Assembly (NCBI GenBank): GCA_944371315.1
Contig: CALVXN010000006.1
Coordinates: 1-34,648 of the forward strand
Reading direction: 5' to 3'
Origin: an uncultured Bacilli bacterium
GTDB taxonomy: Bacteria > Bacillota_I > Bacilli_A > RF39 > UBA660
DNA: 34,648 nucleotides
The stretch's first letter is position 1. Each line of letters opens with the position of its first letter. The notes under the pieces were generated by a model. It saw only the letters and a program-made list of their open reading frames with translations. It ran no database searches and was not told the DNA's origin. Below are positions 1 to 6,720 of this stretch, piece by piece. Position numbers and translations under genes: made by a program.

Positions 1-29
1 TTAATTAATTTATTTTAATTTCGATTTGT

Positions 30-50
30 GCCTTTCAAGGACTGAAAGGC
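30..50 (+). other. Stem-loop upstream of first gene
   Basis: Eight-base perfect stem (GCCTTTCA at 30-37 with TGAAAGGC at 43-50) closing a five-base loop AGGAC, followed by CGAAGAAAGG, which may include the ribosome binding site of the gene at 75. It could be part of a leader RNA whose beginning lies outside the window. It has no T-run and does not look like a terminator. I could not match it to a riboswitch class. Confidence 0.4.
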
Positions 51-74
51 CGAAGAAAGGAATGTGATTTATTT

Positions 75-389
75 ATGTATGATTATGATTTTTCAAACGA
101 AAAAGTAATAAATGAAGCTATGACTATTAACATAAAGTATAATAACAAGTATTACTTAACAAATATTTTATTAACACAAAAAAATATTTTATTTTTTATA
201 GATGAAAACAAAGATAATTTCTTAAAAGGTAGTGGAGTTCAAGTATTACCAGAATTTGTTTTATTAGTAAAATATTCAACAGACAAAATAAAATTTAAAG
301 AAAATGAAAATGAAACCATCATAAATAATGAATTAAATATATATAATTTTGACTTAAAAGAATTTTTGAAAGATATTAAAATTAATTAG
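75..389 (+). CDS. Hypothetical protein, 104 aa
   Basis: I do not recognise this protein. It is a soluble, charged, Lys/Asn/Asp/Glu-rich polypeptide with alternating hydrophobic stretches (about residues 26-45 and 56-68) that suggest a small beta-rich fold; no signal peptide, membrane segment or cysteine motif is visible. The ATG at 75 is the only in-frame start after the AAAGG at 56-60; the 14-base spacing is long, so translation signals are weak. It converges on the HD-domain gene, and the two stop regions overlap by 8 bases. Upstream is a short stem-loop (30-50). Its reality rests on the open frame and on codon use like that of its neighbours. Confidence 0.55.
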   Translation: MYDYDFSNEKVINEAMTINIKYNNKYYLTNILLTQKNILFFIDENKDNFLKGSGVQVLPEFVLLVKYSTDKIKFKENENETIINNELNIYNFDLKEFLKDIKIN

Positions 390-1119
390 TATCTTTTTTA
401 TTTTTTATAAAATTCATTAAAAACTCAAAATATTTAAAATAAACATTTTTATATTCCAGATTATTATAAAATTTTTCTATATATTTATTTTTAACTAAAA
501 TTTCAAAAGATTTTTTAAAGTTTAAATCAAACACAAAAGCAAATTTAGACAATATTTTATCAGACATATTTTTCCTATCATTATAATTTATTAATTCACA
601 ATTAAAAAATTTATTACTGATAACATCCGTTACCAAGCTACCATCTTCATCTATCACTATTTTCTTTTCACTAAGTAACCTCAGTAAATCCAATTTATCA
701 GCATCTCTTATTATTTTTGAAACTAAAATTTCAAAATCATTTTTACAATTTGTTATTTTTTCTTTATTATGATTAAATATAGCACTTTTTATTACAGAAT
801 CAAATTTTCTATCAATATTAAAAACATTTATAATTTTTTCATTATATAAAATATCAATGCCATATTTTGCGTGATCAAAATTTTTTAATTTAAAAGACTT
901 ATAAATTTCCCATTGTTTAAATCTTCCAATATCATGAACTAAGGCAATAAAAGAAATCAAATTAATATCATTTGAAGATAATCTTAAAGATATAGCTATT
1001 TCTTTAGCATTTTGCATAACACTTAAAGAATGATTGTATTTTCTTAAAATATTTTCATCATTAATGTCAAATTTATTAACATAATTTTTAAAAATTTCTT
1101 CATTACTCAGACAAATCAT
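382..1119 (-). CDS. HD-domain phosphohydrolase
   Basis: A 245-residue protein of the HD superfamily of metal-dependent phosphohydrolases. The metal-binding pattern is visible in order: an N-terminal His in KYNHSL, the HD pair in LVHDIGRF, a following His in FDHAKYG, another in IFNHNKE, and the late Asp in IIRDADKLDLL. The substrate cannot be inferred; relatives act on nucleotides or cyclic nucleotides. I place the start at the ATG at 1119 (MICLSNEE), because the longer frame from 1152 runs well into the upstream methyltransferase gene. With the chosen start the overlap is 17 bases, which suggests co-transcription with the methyltransferase. Confidence 0.75.
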   Translation of the reverse strand: MICLSNEEIFKNYVNKFDINDENILRKYNHSLSVMQNAKEIAISLRLSSNDINLISFIALVHDIGRFKQWEIYKSFKLKNFDHAKYGIDILYNEKIINVFNIDRKFDSVIKSAIFNHNKEKITNCKNDFEILVSKIIRDADKLDLLRLLSEKKIVIDEDGSLVTDVISNKFFNCELINYNDRKNMSDKILSKFAFVFDLNFKKSFEILVKNKYIEKFYNNLEYKNVYFKYFEFLMNFIKNKKDTN

Positions 1120-1987
1120 CTTCTCTATCTTGCCAACGAGCATATATGCCACAAGGTAAAACTAAATTGTTATTCGTTATAGGTAAGCCTATTTCTCCAC
1201 TATCCACAACTCCACCATACTTTTTCTTTATAGTTAGCATTAAAACATTATATAATACAGTGCTTGAAATTCCAGTAGTATAAGCATTTATCAAAAAAAA
1301 TAACGGATTATCACTTAATAATTCAGAACATTTACTTACTAAATCTTTTAAATTATTTTCTAACTTCCATACTTCGCCACTTGGACCTCTACCATAACTT
1401 GGGGGATCCATTACAATAGCATCATACCTATTACCTCTTCTTATTTCTCTTTCAACAAATTTTAAACAATCATCAACAATAAATCTAATATAATTATTTT
1501 CTAAATTACATAATTTCATATTTTCTTTTGCCCAATTAACAATTCCCTTAGATGAATCAACATGGACAACTAATGATGCGCCGGCTTTACTACATGCCAT
1601 AGTAGCTGCGCCAGTATAAGCGAATAAATTTAAAACTTTTATTGGCCTATTAGCAGTTTTAATTTTATTCATCATAAAATCCCAATTAATCGCCTGTTCA
1701 GGGAAAATACCGGTATGTTTAAAATTAGTAGGACTTACTTTAAATTTTAAATTTTTATAATTGATAATCCAAAAATCTGGAACTTTTTTTATAAAATTCC
1801 AACTGCCTCCTCCATTAGATGATCTATTATAAACTGCATCAACATTATTCCATAAATTATTTTTTTCAATTGGCCACATAGCAGAAGGCTCTGGCCTTCT
1901 TAATATAACACTACCCCATCTTTCCAGTTTTTCTCCATTGCCGGCATCAATACACTCATAATCTATCCAATCTTTACTTAAACGCAT
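1103..1987 (-). CDS. Class I SAM methyltransferase, RlmI/RlmK-like
   Basis: A 294-residue class I S-adenosylmethionine-dependent methyltransferase. Motif I is LNLFAYTGAATMA, followed by an acidic end of strand 2 (HVDSS) and the catalytic-type DPPSYGRG, the pattern of the RlmI/RlmK/YccW group that methylates 23S rRNA bases. A PUA domain typical of RlmI is not obvious; the N-terminal ~90 residues instead carry Trp-rich segments (ERWGSVILRRPEP, GGGSWNF), as in a subgroup often annotated simply as class I methyltransferase. The target base is therefore an inference. The start at 1987 (MRLSKDW) follows GAGGTG closely; an in-frame ATG at 1999 would place that SD inside the gene. Confidence 0.75.
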   Translation of the reverse strand: MRLSKDWIDYECIDAGNGEKLERWGSVILRRPEPSAMWPIEKNNLWNNVDAVYNRSSNGGGSWNFIKKVPDFWIINYKNLKFKVSPTNFKHTGIFPEQAINWDFMMNKIKTANRPIKVLNLFAYTGAATMACSKAGASLVVHVDSSKGIVNWAKENMKLCNLENNYIRFIVDDCLKFVEREIRRGNRYDAIVMDPPSYGRGPSGEVWKLENNLKDLVSKCSELLSDNPLFFLINAYTTGISSTVLYNVLMLTIKKKYGGVVDSGEIGLPITNNNLVLPCGIYARWQDREDDLSE

Positions 1988-2031
1988 AATACACCTCATA
2001 AAATAATTAAACTAACTAATAATAAGATAAC

Positions 2032-2055
2032 AAAAAACTTGCCAAAAAGGCAAGT
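2032..2055 (-). terminator. Terminator after rpsI
   Basis: On the minus strand ACTTGCC pairs with GGCAAGT around a TTTTT loop and is followed by six T. It lies just past the rpsI stop codon and ends the rplM-rpsI transcript. Confidence 0.85.
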
Positions 2056-2063
2056 AAAATAAA

Positions 2064-2483
2064 CTATCTTTTAGAAAATTGTGGAGCACGACGTGCTTTT
2101 TTAAGACCGTATTTCTTTCTTTCTTTAACTCTTGGATCTCTAGTTACAAAACCAGCATTTTTTAATATATGTCTATAACTATCTTCTCTAGTTTGATCAG
2201 TATTTGCATCAAATTTTAATAAAGCTCTTGCAATACCTAAACGAATTGCTCCAGTTTGACCTGAAAAACCACCACCTGTAACTTTAACATCAATATCAAA
2301 TCTATTTTCATTACCAGTAGCAACTAGTGGTTGTTTCAAATCCATAACTAAAGTAGCATAAGGCATATAATCATTAACATCTACTCCATTTATAGTAATA
2401 TTACCAGTTCCACCTACTAATCTAACTTGTGCAACAGATCTTTTTCTTCTTCCTGTAGCACTCCATTCTTGTTTTTTAGCCAT
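2064..2483 (-). CDS. rpsI: 30S ribosomal protein S9
   Basis: Ribosomal protein S9 (139 aa) of the small-subunit head, whose basic C-terminal tail reaches the P-site tRNA. The sequence shows [14 protein letters not shown] near the N-terminus, the [19 protein letters not shown] core and the hallmark tail [17 protein letters not shown]. It is slightly longer than the usual 130 residues, mostly at the N-terminus. It lies 8 bases downstream of rplM, the conserved L13-S9 pair, and is closed by the hairpin at 2037-2055. Confidence 0.98.
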   Translation of the reverse strand: MAKKQEWSATGRRKRSVAQVRLVGGTGNITINGVDVNDYMPYATLVMDLKQPLVATGNENRFDIDVKVTGGGFSGQTGAIRLGIARALLKFDANTDQTREDSYRHILKNAGFVTRDPRVKERKKYGLKKARRAPQFSKR

Positions 2484-2491
2484 AATTCCTC

Positions 2492-2923
2492 CTACTTAAC
2501 TTCTAAAGCTATTGGTTTTTGAGCAGCATGCTTGTGATCAGCGCCTCTATAAACAAATAATTTTTTGCCCATTTGACGTCCTAATCTATTATGTGGAAGC
2601 ATTCCTTTAATTGCTCTTTCTACCATTTCTTCAGGATAGTTATTAATCATTTCTTTTGCAGTTCTTTCACGTAGTCCACCAGGATAACCACTATGATTGT
2701 AATATTTCTTATCTTCTAATTTATTACCTGTTAATAAAACCTTATCAGCATTAACAACAATTACATAATCTCCACAATCAACATATGGAGTATAAGTTGC
2801 TTTATGTTTTCCGCGTAATACATGAGCAACTTGTGTAGCTAAACGACCTAAAGTTTTACCTTCAGCATCTACAACATACCATTTTCTTTCAATAGTTTCC
2901 TTTTTTTGCATAAATGTTTTCAT
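2492..2923 (-). CDS. rplM: 50S ribosomal protein L13
   Basis: Ribosomal protein L13 (143 aa), an early assembly protein of the large subunit. Diagnostic segments are [21 protein letters not shown], the [16 protein letters not shown] strand and [19 protein letters not shown]. The frame is open to 2977, but I choose the ATG at 2923 because AAAGGAT precedes it at normal spacing and the protein then has the usual length; the extra 18 residues lie in the leader. It is transcribed from the strong promoter at 3001-3029 and is followed by rpsI. Confidence 0.98.
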   Translation of the reverse strand: MKTFMQKKETIERKWYVVDAEGKTLGRLATQVAHVLRGKHKATYTPYVDCGDYVIVVNADKVLLTGNKLEDKKYYNHSGYPGGLRERTAKEMINNYPEEMVERAIKGMLPHNRLGRQMGKKLFVYRGADHKHAAQKPIALEVK

Positions 2924-3000
2924 AATAATCCTTTCACTATGTTCATTATTTAATTTTCCCACGACTAAACAAATCACATAAATAAAATGTACCGATTAAA

Positions 3001-3029
3001 ATTATATGAAAAAAAAAGAAAAAAGTCAA
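3001..3029 (-). promoter_or_regulatory. Sigma-A promoter for rplM-rpsI
   Basis: TTGACT (3029-3024) and a perfect TATAAT (3006-3001), separated by 17 bases on the minus strand. The predicted start near 2993 gives a leader of about 70 nt before the rplM ATG, with GUGGGAA in its middle. An L13 autoregulatory leader is possible but I could not fold a convincing match. Confidence 0.85.
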
Positions 3030-3055
3030 ATATTTTTAAATATGAATTTAAATTT

Positions 3056-3195
3056 GAAGTGCAACACTTCATCATTGAAAAAGACATATGAATAATCTAT
3101 AATATCTTTTCGTCGAAAAAGAAAGGAAAATTCATATGCCTGACAAAAATATTACACTAAAAACAAAAGAAAATCAATACCATCATTTAACAAAA
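3056..3195 (+). mobile_element. IS30-like element, left-end remnant
   Basis: This stretch has the anatomy of an insertion-sequence left end: a terminal-type sequence with its own palindrome (TGAAGTG-CAA-CACTTCA near 3056-3072), a promoter (TTGAAA at 3075-3080, 17 bases, TATAAT at 3098-3103), a GAAAGGA ribosome binding site and the first codons of a transposase-like frame at 3136. No matching right end is visible in the window, so it is a solo relic, truncated near 3192. The assignment to IS30 rests on the YHHLT-type N-terminus and is tentative. Together with the rplM promoter it fills the 302-base gap between the rplM start and the DUF2207 gene. Confidence 0.45.
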
Positions 3196-3255
3196 AAGGG
3201 TTTTTTTAAATATTTTTTACATAATTTATTTTTTACTTTGACCAGAAATAAATAA
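3136..3255 (+). pseudogene. Transposase N-terminal fragment, IS30-like
   Basis: A 39-codon open frame with a good SD (GAAAGGA, 9 bases before the ATG). The first ~19 residues (KTKENQYHHLT) resemble the start of IS30-family transposases, where a K-H-L-T segment precedes the helix-turn-helix. After about 3192 the sequence becomes an AT-rich string (KKGFFKYFLHNL) unlike any transposase, and the frame stops inside the 3' end of the opposite-strand DUF2207 gene. It is best read as a truncated remnant; a small functional peptide is unlikely. Confidence 0.4.
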
Positions 3256-4041
3256 CAAGGGCAAAAATTTTAAAGTGCTAAGTAAACTAATTAATATAGT
3301 ATTATTGATAACAGAAATTTTCATAAATTTATTATAATCGGGATATATATTTTCAAATTGAACTTCTACTTTATCTGCTATTCCCATCAACTGTGCATAA
3401 ATTAAATAATCTTCCCATAAAGATACTTCTTGTCCTTTTCTATCATTAATTTTAGAAAAATCCAACAAAAAATTTTTTAGACCAGCCAGTTGATATGCTT
3501 TTTCCTTTAAACTTTTATCTAAATAATACTTATACTCCGTTCCAAATACAATTTTTTTATATAAACCTTTTTGCAAGAATGTATATTCCACATGTTTTAA
3601 CATATTTCCAAATAAATTAATTATTTCATCAGTCTTAAAAAAGTTAATAAATTCTTTTTCTTCTAAAATGTAATTACTTCCACTAGAAGCCAGTAATTTA
3701 AAATAAATTTTTCTTTCAAATCGATTATTAAATTTAACAGCTTTATTCATATCAATGCTTGCATTTACCCCATTATCTTTTAAAACAATTTTATCTTCTT
3801 TAATCCACTTAAGAATCATTGCTCCTACTAAATCACTTGGATTATTCACTAAACCATACAAATAACCAAGAAAATATGCTTCTTCAAGACTTAATAATGG
3901 AATATCCCTACAATATGATAAATCATCAGGCAACTTTAATTTATTATACCCATCAATCAATCTAAATTTATTTTTTTCTAATGTAAAAACTATTATAAAA
4001 ATTATTATAAAATTTATTGATAACCCAATTATTAAATACAT
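3226..4041 (-). CDS. DUF2207-family membrane protein, shortened
   Basis: A 271-residue protein related to the cytoplasmic part of DUF2207 membrane proteins. The hallmark is LKNFLLDFSKINDRKG followed by VSLWEDYLIYAQLMGIADKV. Family members usually have a large extracytoplasmic N-terminal domain and a Gly/Ser-rich tail; here the N-terminus is a single membrane segment (residues 1-20), and the C-terminus is a second short hydrophobic stretch (about 245-265) ending SGQSKK. It is thus a minimal version. The function of the family is unknown. It lies 21 bases after truA, likely in the same operon. The IS30-like remnant abuts its 3' end, so the last codons may be altered. Confidence 0.6.
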   Translation of the reverse strand: MYLIIGLSINFIIIFIIVFTLEKNKFRLIDGYNKLKLPDDLSYCRDIPLLSLEEAYFLGYLYGLVNNPSDLVGAMILKWIKEDKIVLKDNGVNASIDMNKAVKFNNRFERKIYFKLLASSGSNYILEEKEFINFFKTDEIINLFGNMLKHVEYTFLQKGLYKKIVFGTEYKYYLDKSLKEKAYQLAGLKNFLLDFSKINDRKGQEVSLWEDYLIYAQLMGIADKVEVQFENIYPDYNKFMKISVINNTILISLLSTLKFLPLLFISGQSKK

Positions 4042-4062
4042 ACATTAATTCATCCTTTTAAC

Positions 4063-4782
4063 TCAATACTTTATCTTTAATAAATACAAACCATCACTAG
4101 GAACAACACTTAAATTTTTAACAATAGAAGGATACTTAATCATACTCTCAATTTCCTTTATATTTGATTTTCCTCTACCTACATCAATTAATGCTCCAAC
4201 TAAATGTCTTACCATATAACGATAAAAAGCTAATCCTTTAAATTCCATAATTAATATGTTTTTCTTTACTTTTATTTTTACCTTAAAAATCGTTGAGATA
4301 TAATTATCTCTATATCCACTAACAAAATTATGAAAATCATGAGTTCCTTCAAATAATTTAGCAGCTTTTTTCATAGCAATTAAATCTAATTTATATTTAA
4401 TTTGATAATAATAACCTATCTTATTTTTATCAAAATTACCGCAATTAACCATATAAATATATTTTTTATATTTAACACTATATCTAGCATGAAAACTATC
4501 TTTTACTTTTTTAAATGAAATAATATTAATTTCATTAGATAAAATATCATTTATTTTATCAATATCGTTTTTAGTTACAATCTTATCAACATCAAAGTGA
4601 GCACATTGTCCATAAGCATGAACTCCAGCATCAGTTCTTCCAGCACCTTTAATAACAATATAGCACTTAAAATATTCACTTAAGACTTTTTCCAAAGTTC
4701 CCTGAACATTTTTATTATTCTTTTGTCTTTGAAAACCATGAAACTTTGTTCCATCATAACTAAACTTTATTAGGTATCTCAT
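4063..4782 (-). CDS. truA: tRNA pseudouridine(38-40) synthase TruA
   Basis: TruA (239 aa) isomerises uridine to pseudouridine at positions 38-40 of the tRNA anticodon arm. The N-terminal IKFSYDGTKFHGFQRQ and the catalytic motif GRTDAGVHA, with the nucleophile Asp51, are intact, as is the C-terminal FYRYMVRHLVGALIDVG. Its ATG overlaps the TGA of the preceding EcfA2-like gene (ATGA), which indicates translational coupling. In most Firmicutes truA follows ecfT; here ecfT is missing and truA follows the ATPase relic directly. Confidence 0.97.
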   Translation of the reverse strand: MRYLIKFSYDGTKFHGFQRQKNNKNVQGTLEKVLSEYFKCYIVIKGAGRTDAGVHAYGQCAHFDVDKIVTKNDIDKINDILSNEINIISFKKVKDSFHARYSVKYKKYIYMVNCGNFDKNKIGYYYQIKYKLDLIAMKKAAKLFEGTHDFHNFVSGYRDNYISTIFKVKIKVKKNILIMEFKGLAFYRYMVRHLVGALIDVGRGKSNIKEIESMIKYPSIVKNLSVVPSDGLYLLKIKY

Positions 4783-5336
4783 GATTTTATCCTATAAATT
4801 GCCTTCAAAAGTTCATCTAATTCATAATAATGATCCAACCTAATTCCTTCAGATTCACATTGATTAATAAATTTTACAATTGGAGGCATCTCAATATAAT
4901 TTTCTAAAACTCTATCAAAAGCATCTTTAGTTTCATATTTAATTTGCTGATTAGTTATAACATAGTAATGATCTACTAATCCTATAAATAATTCAGCATT
5001 ACAATCAATTAAAATTATCTTTCTGCCATAACCCCTAATTTTTTTAAATAACGCTTTAAAATATTCTAAATCTTTTTTTAACATTCCTTTAGAAAAATTA
5101 ACTAATATAATAACTTTATTTTGCAATTTACTGGCTAATATGACTTTATTCATTTCTCTACTAGATAGTTCTTCAAAATTTTTATCTAAAACATCTGGAT
5201 TTAATTTAACCATTTTAAGGGATTCATTTACTTTTTTTACAATTATTTCTTTAACCTTTTTTCCATTAAAATTTTCTAATTTAAATTCTAAACTGATAAC
5301 ACCTATAATATTTCCATCTAATTTTTCTAATTCCAT
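4779..5336 (-). CDS. Degenerate EcfA2-like ABC ATPase relic, no P-loop
   Basis: A 185-residue protein that I align with the C-terminal two thirds of EcfA2, the energy-coupling-factor transporter ATPase. Reading along EcfA2, the signature LSGGQ becomes LSSRE (57-61), Walker B plus D-loop ILDEPTAGLD becomes ILVNFSKGML (77-86), and the H-loop THD becomes DCN (111-113). The EcfA-specific C-terminal segment is still recognisable (MPPIVKFIN... then LDELLKAI). The N-terminus starts about at the Q-loop, so Walker A is absent. It cannot hydrolyse ATP as ABC proteins do. The start has a good SD (AGGTGAAT). It overlaps its partner upstream by 10 bases and truA downstream by 4. Function unknown; see the findings. 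Confidence 0.7.
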   Translation of the reverse strand: MELEKLDGNIIGVISLEFKLENFNGKKVKEIIVKKVNESLKMVKLNPDVLDKNFEELSSREMNKVILASKLQNKVIILVNFSKGMLKKDLEYFKALFKKIRGYGRKIILIDCNAELFIGLVDHYYVITNQQIKYETKDAFDRVLENYIEMPPIVKFINQCESEGIRLDHYYELDELLKAIYRIKS

Positions 5337-5803
5337 AATTCACCTATTAATAAAGACATATCAAAATATATTTTATTTAATATATCATAATAATTTAATT
5401 GTAAAGATAAATCTACAACAAATGGTAAACCAAAACCAAGCCTTTTTAATATTTTTTCTTCTTTCAAAACATCTTCCTTTAACCCATTTAATACAATTTC
5501 ATTATTATCAAAAACAACTATCTTATCACTTAATATAGATTTTTCAATATCACTAGTTATATATATAAAATTCATTTGTTGTTTTTTAAAAAGATCAATA
5601 ATAATTGATATTTCTTTAGAATTCAATTTATAAAATGAATCATTTAAAACAACCATTTTTGAAGTATTAAATTCAACTTTTTGTTTTAAATCATTAAAGG
5701 AAAGGCTATCATCAATTATAGGATATTCCAAAAATTTTTTTAAAAGTTCTTGATTTATATTATTACTTAAAATACAATAATTAAAATTACTTTCTATGTT
5801 CAT
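5327..5803 (-). CDS. Degenerate EcfA1-like ABC ATPase relic, no P-loop
   Basis: A 158-residue protein matching the C-terminal half of EcfA1. LSFND (34-38) stands for LSGGQ, VVLNDSFYKLN (51-61) for the Walker B/D-loop VVFDEATSMLD, and YITSD (81-85) for the H-loop YITHD, so the switch His is Ser. The stretch after it (IVVFDNNEIVLNGLKEDVL) follows the EcfA1 pattern of a strand, a glycine turn and 'DGTPEEVF', and RLGFGLPFVVDLSLQL matches the EcfA1 'LGLDVPFVTELAYRL' region. Walker A and most of the helical domain are absent. Its ATG overlaps the whiA stop (ATGA), so no lost 5' half can lie upstream. Confidence 0.7.
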   Translation of the reverse strand: MNIESNFNYCILSNNINQELLKKFLEYPIIDDSLSFNDLKQKVEFNTSKMVVLNDSFYKLNSKEISIIIDLFKKQQMNFIYITSDIEKSILSDKIVVFDNNEIVLNGLKEDVLKEEKILKRLGFGLPFVVDLSLQLNYYDILNKIYFDMSLLIGELWN

Positions 5804-6720
5804 TTAATATCCTCACTTTCTTTATGCTTTTTTACTAATTTAGAAATTTTAATAAAATGATGATTGACTCCTGATTTTCCAATTTTATAATCCATTTCAC
5901 TAGAAATAATATCTGCTAATTCCTGATATGAAAGTTCTGGATATTTTAATCTAACGTTAGCAACAATTTGAGTATTATCATCCAATAAATCAAAAAGATT
6001 TTTATTTTTTAAATATTTAATATTTTCTAATTGTTTTTGACCGGTTTTAAAAGTTTTCTCTTGATTAGCTATTTCACAATTATTTAGACGATTTACCATA
6101 TTTTTATGATCTCTATAAATTCTTATATCTTCAAAATAAAATAACGAATTTGTTGCTTTAAACATTTTAATTAAATCACTAATATTTTCTCCTGCCTTAA
6201 TATACACAATGTTCTTATATCCACGTTTTATCATTTTTACACTAAAATTAAATTTTTCAAGTAAATGCATTAATTGTTTAGCAAGTTTTTCTTTAGCAAA
6301 AATAAATTCTAAATGATATCCACTCGTTCCTGGATTAGAAACATTCCCAACAGCTAAAAAAGCTCCTTGAATAAAAGCAATTTTTTCTTCATCACTAACC
6401 AAAAAGCTCAAATCAAGTTTATTTCCTAAAGCCATAGATTTTTTAATAAAATCTATTTTTTCTTTAATACTAAGTATATAAATTTGTTTAACTTTAAATC
6501 TTTTTTGAACTCTTATTGTAATACTAGGATTTACAAAAAAAATTTCTTTTAATTCCTTATATATTCTTCTAGCAATGCTTGCATTTTCTAAAGTAATTAA
6601 AATCTCATCATTTTTAAATTTTCCAACACAGTTTAAAAAGGCAATCAATTCCCATCTAGCCTCAACCATATTAAAATCTAATTTAGATATTTCTTCTTTT
6701 AAAGAAGTAGTAAAAGTCAT
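5800..6720 (-). CDS. whiA: WhiA sporulation/division regulator
   Basis: WhiA (306 aa) is a conserved Gram-positive DNA-binding protein with an N-terminal homing-endonuclease-like (LAGLIDADG-type) fold and a C-terminal helix-turn-helix. Seen here are FTTSLKEEISKL at the start, the RRAFL-type segment in modified form (IAFIQGAFLAVGNVSNPGTSGYHLEF, about 113-140) and the C-terminal NVRLKYPELSYQELADII plus SGVNHHFIKI. In Streptomyces it controls sporulation septation and in Bacillus it affects division and chromosome segregation. It overlaps yvcK upstream and the EcfA1-like gene downstream by 4 bases each, so yvcK-whiA synteny is kept while the next gene is changed. Confidence 0.95.
   Translation of the reverse strand: MTFTTSLKEEISKLDFNMVEARWELIAFLNCVGKFKNDEILITLENASIARRIYKELKEIFFVNPSITIRVQKRFKVKQIYILSIKEKIDFIKKSMALGNKLDLSFLVSDEEKIAFIQGAFLAVGNVSNPGTSGYHLEFIFAKEKLAKQLMHLLEKFNFSVKMIKRGYKNIVYIKAGENISDLIKMFKATNSLFYFEDIRIYRDHKNMVNRLNNCEIANQEKTFKTGQKQLENIKYLKNKNLFDLLDDNTQIVANVRLKYPELSYQELADIISSEMDYKIGKSGVNHHFIKISKLVKKHKESEDIK

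Noticed and set aside
30-60. Lysine or other known riboswitch
   Set aside because: CTGAAAGG-CCGAAG recalls part of the L-box, but the rest of the conserved core is not present in the 74 bases available.
2924-2995. Known L13 autoregulatory leader
   Set aside because: The leader length is suitable and GUGGGAA is present, but I could not build a convincing conserved fold by eye, so only the promoter is annotated.
5140-5538. 132-codon plus-strand frame over the ECF relics
   Set aside because: Product is Leu/Ile/Phe/Ser-rich low complexity, typical of antisense to Lys/Asn-rich coding DNA, and has no SD.
4779-5803. Reading the two small genes as frameshifted or 5'-truncated ecfA pseudogenes
   Set aside because: There is no space for a lost N-terminal half: whiA overlaps the first gene, the two overlap each other and truA overlaps the second. 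Both frames are intact with good starts.
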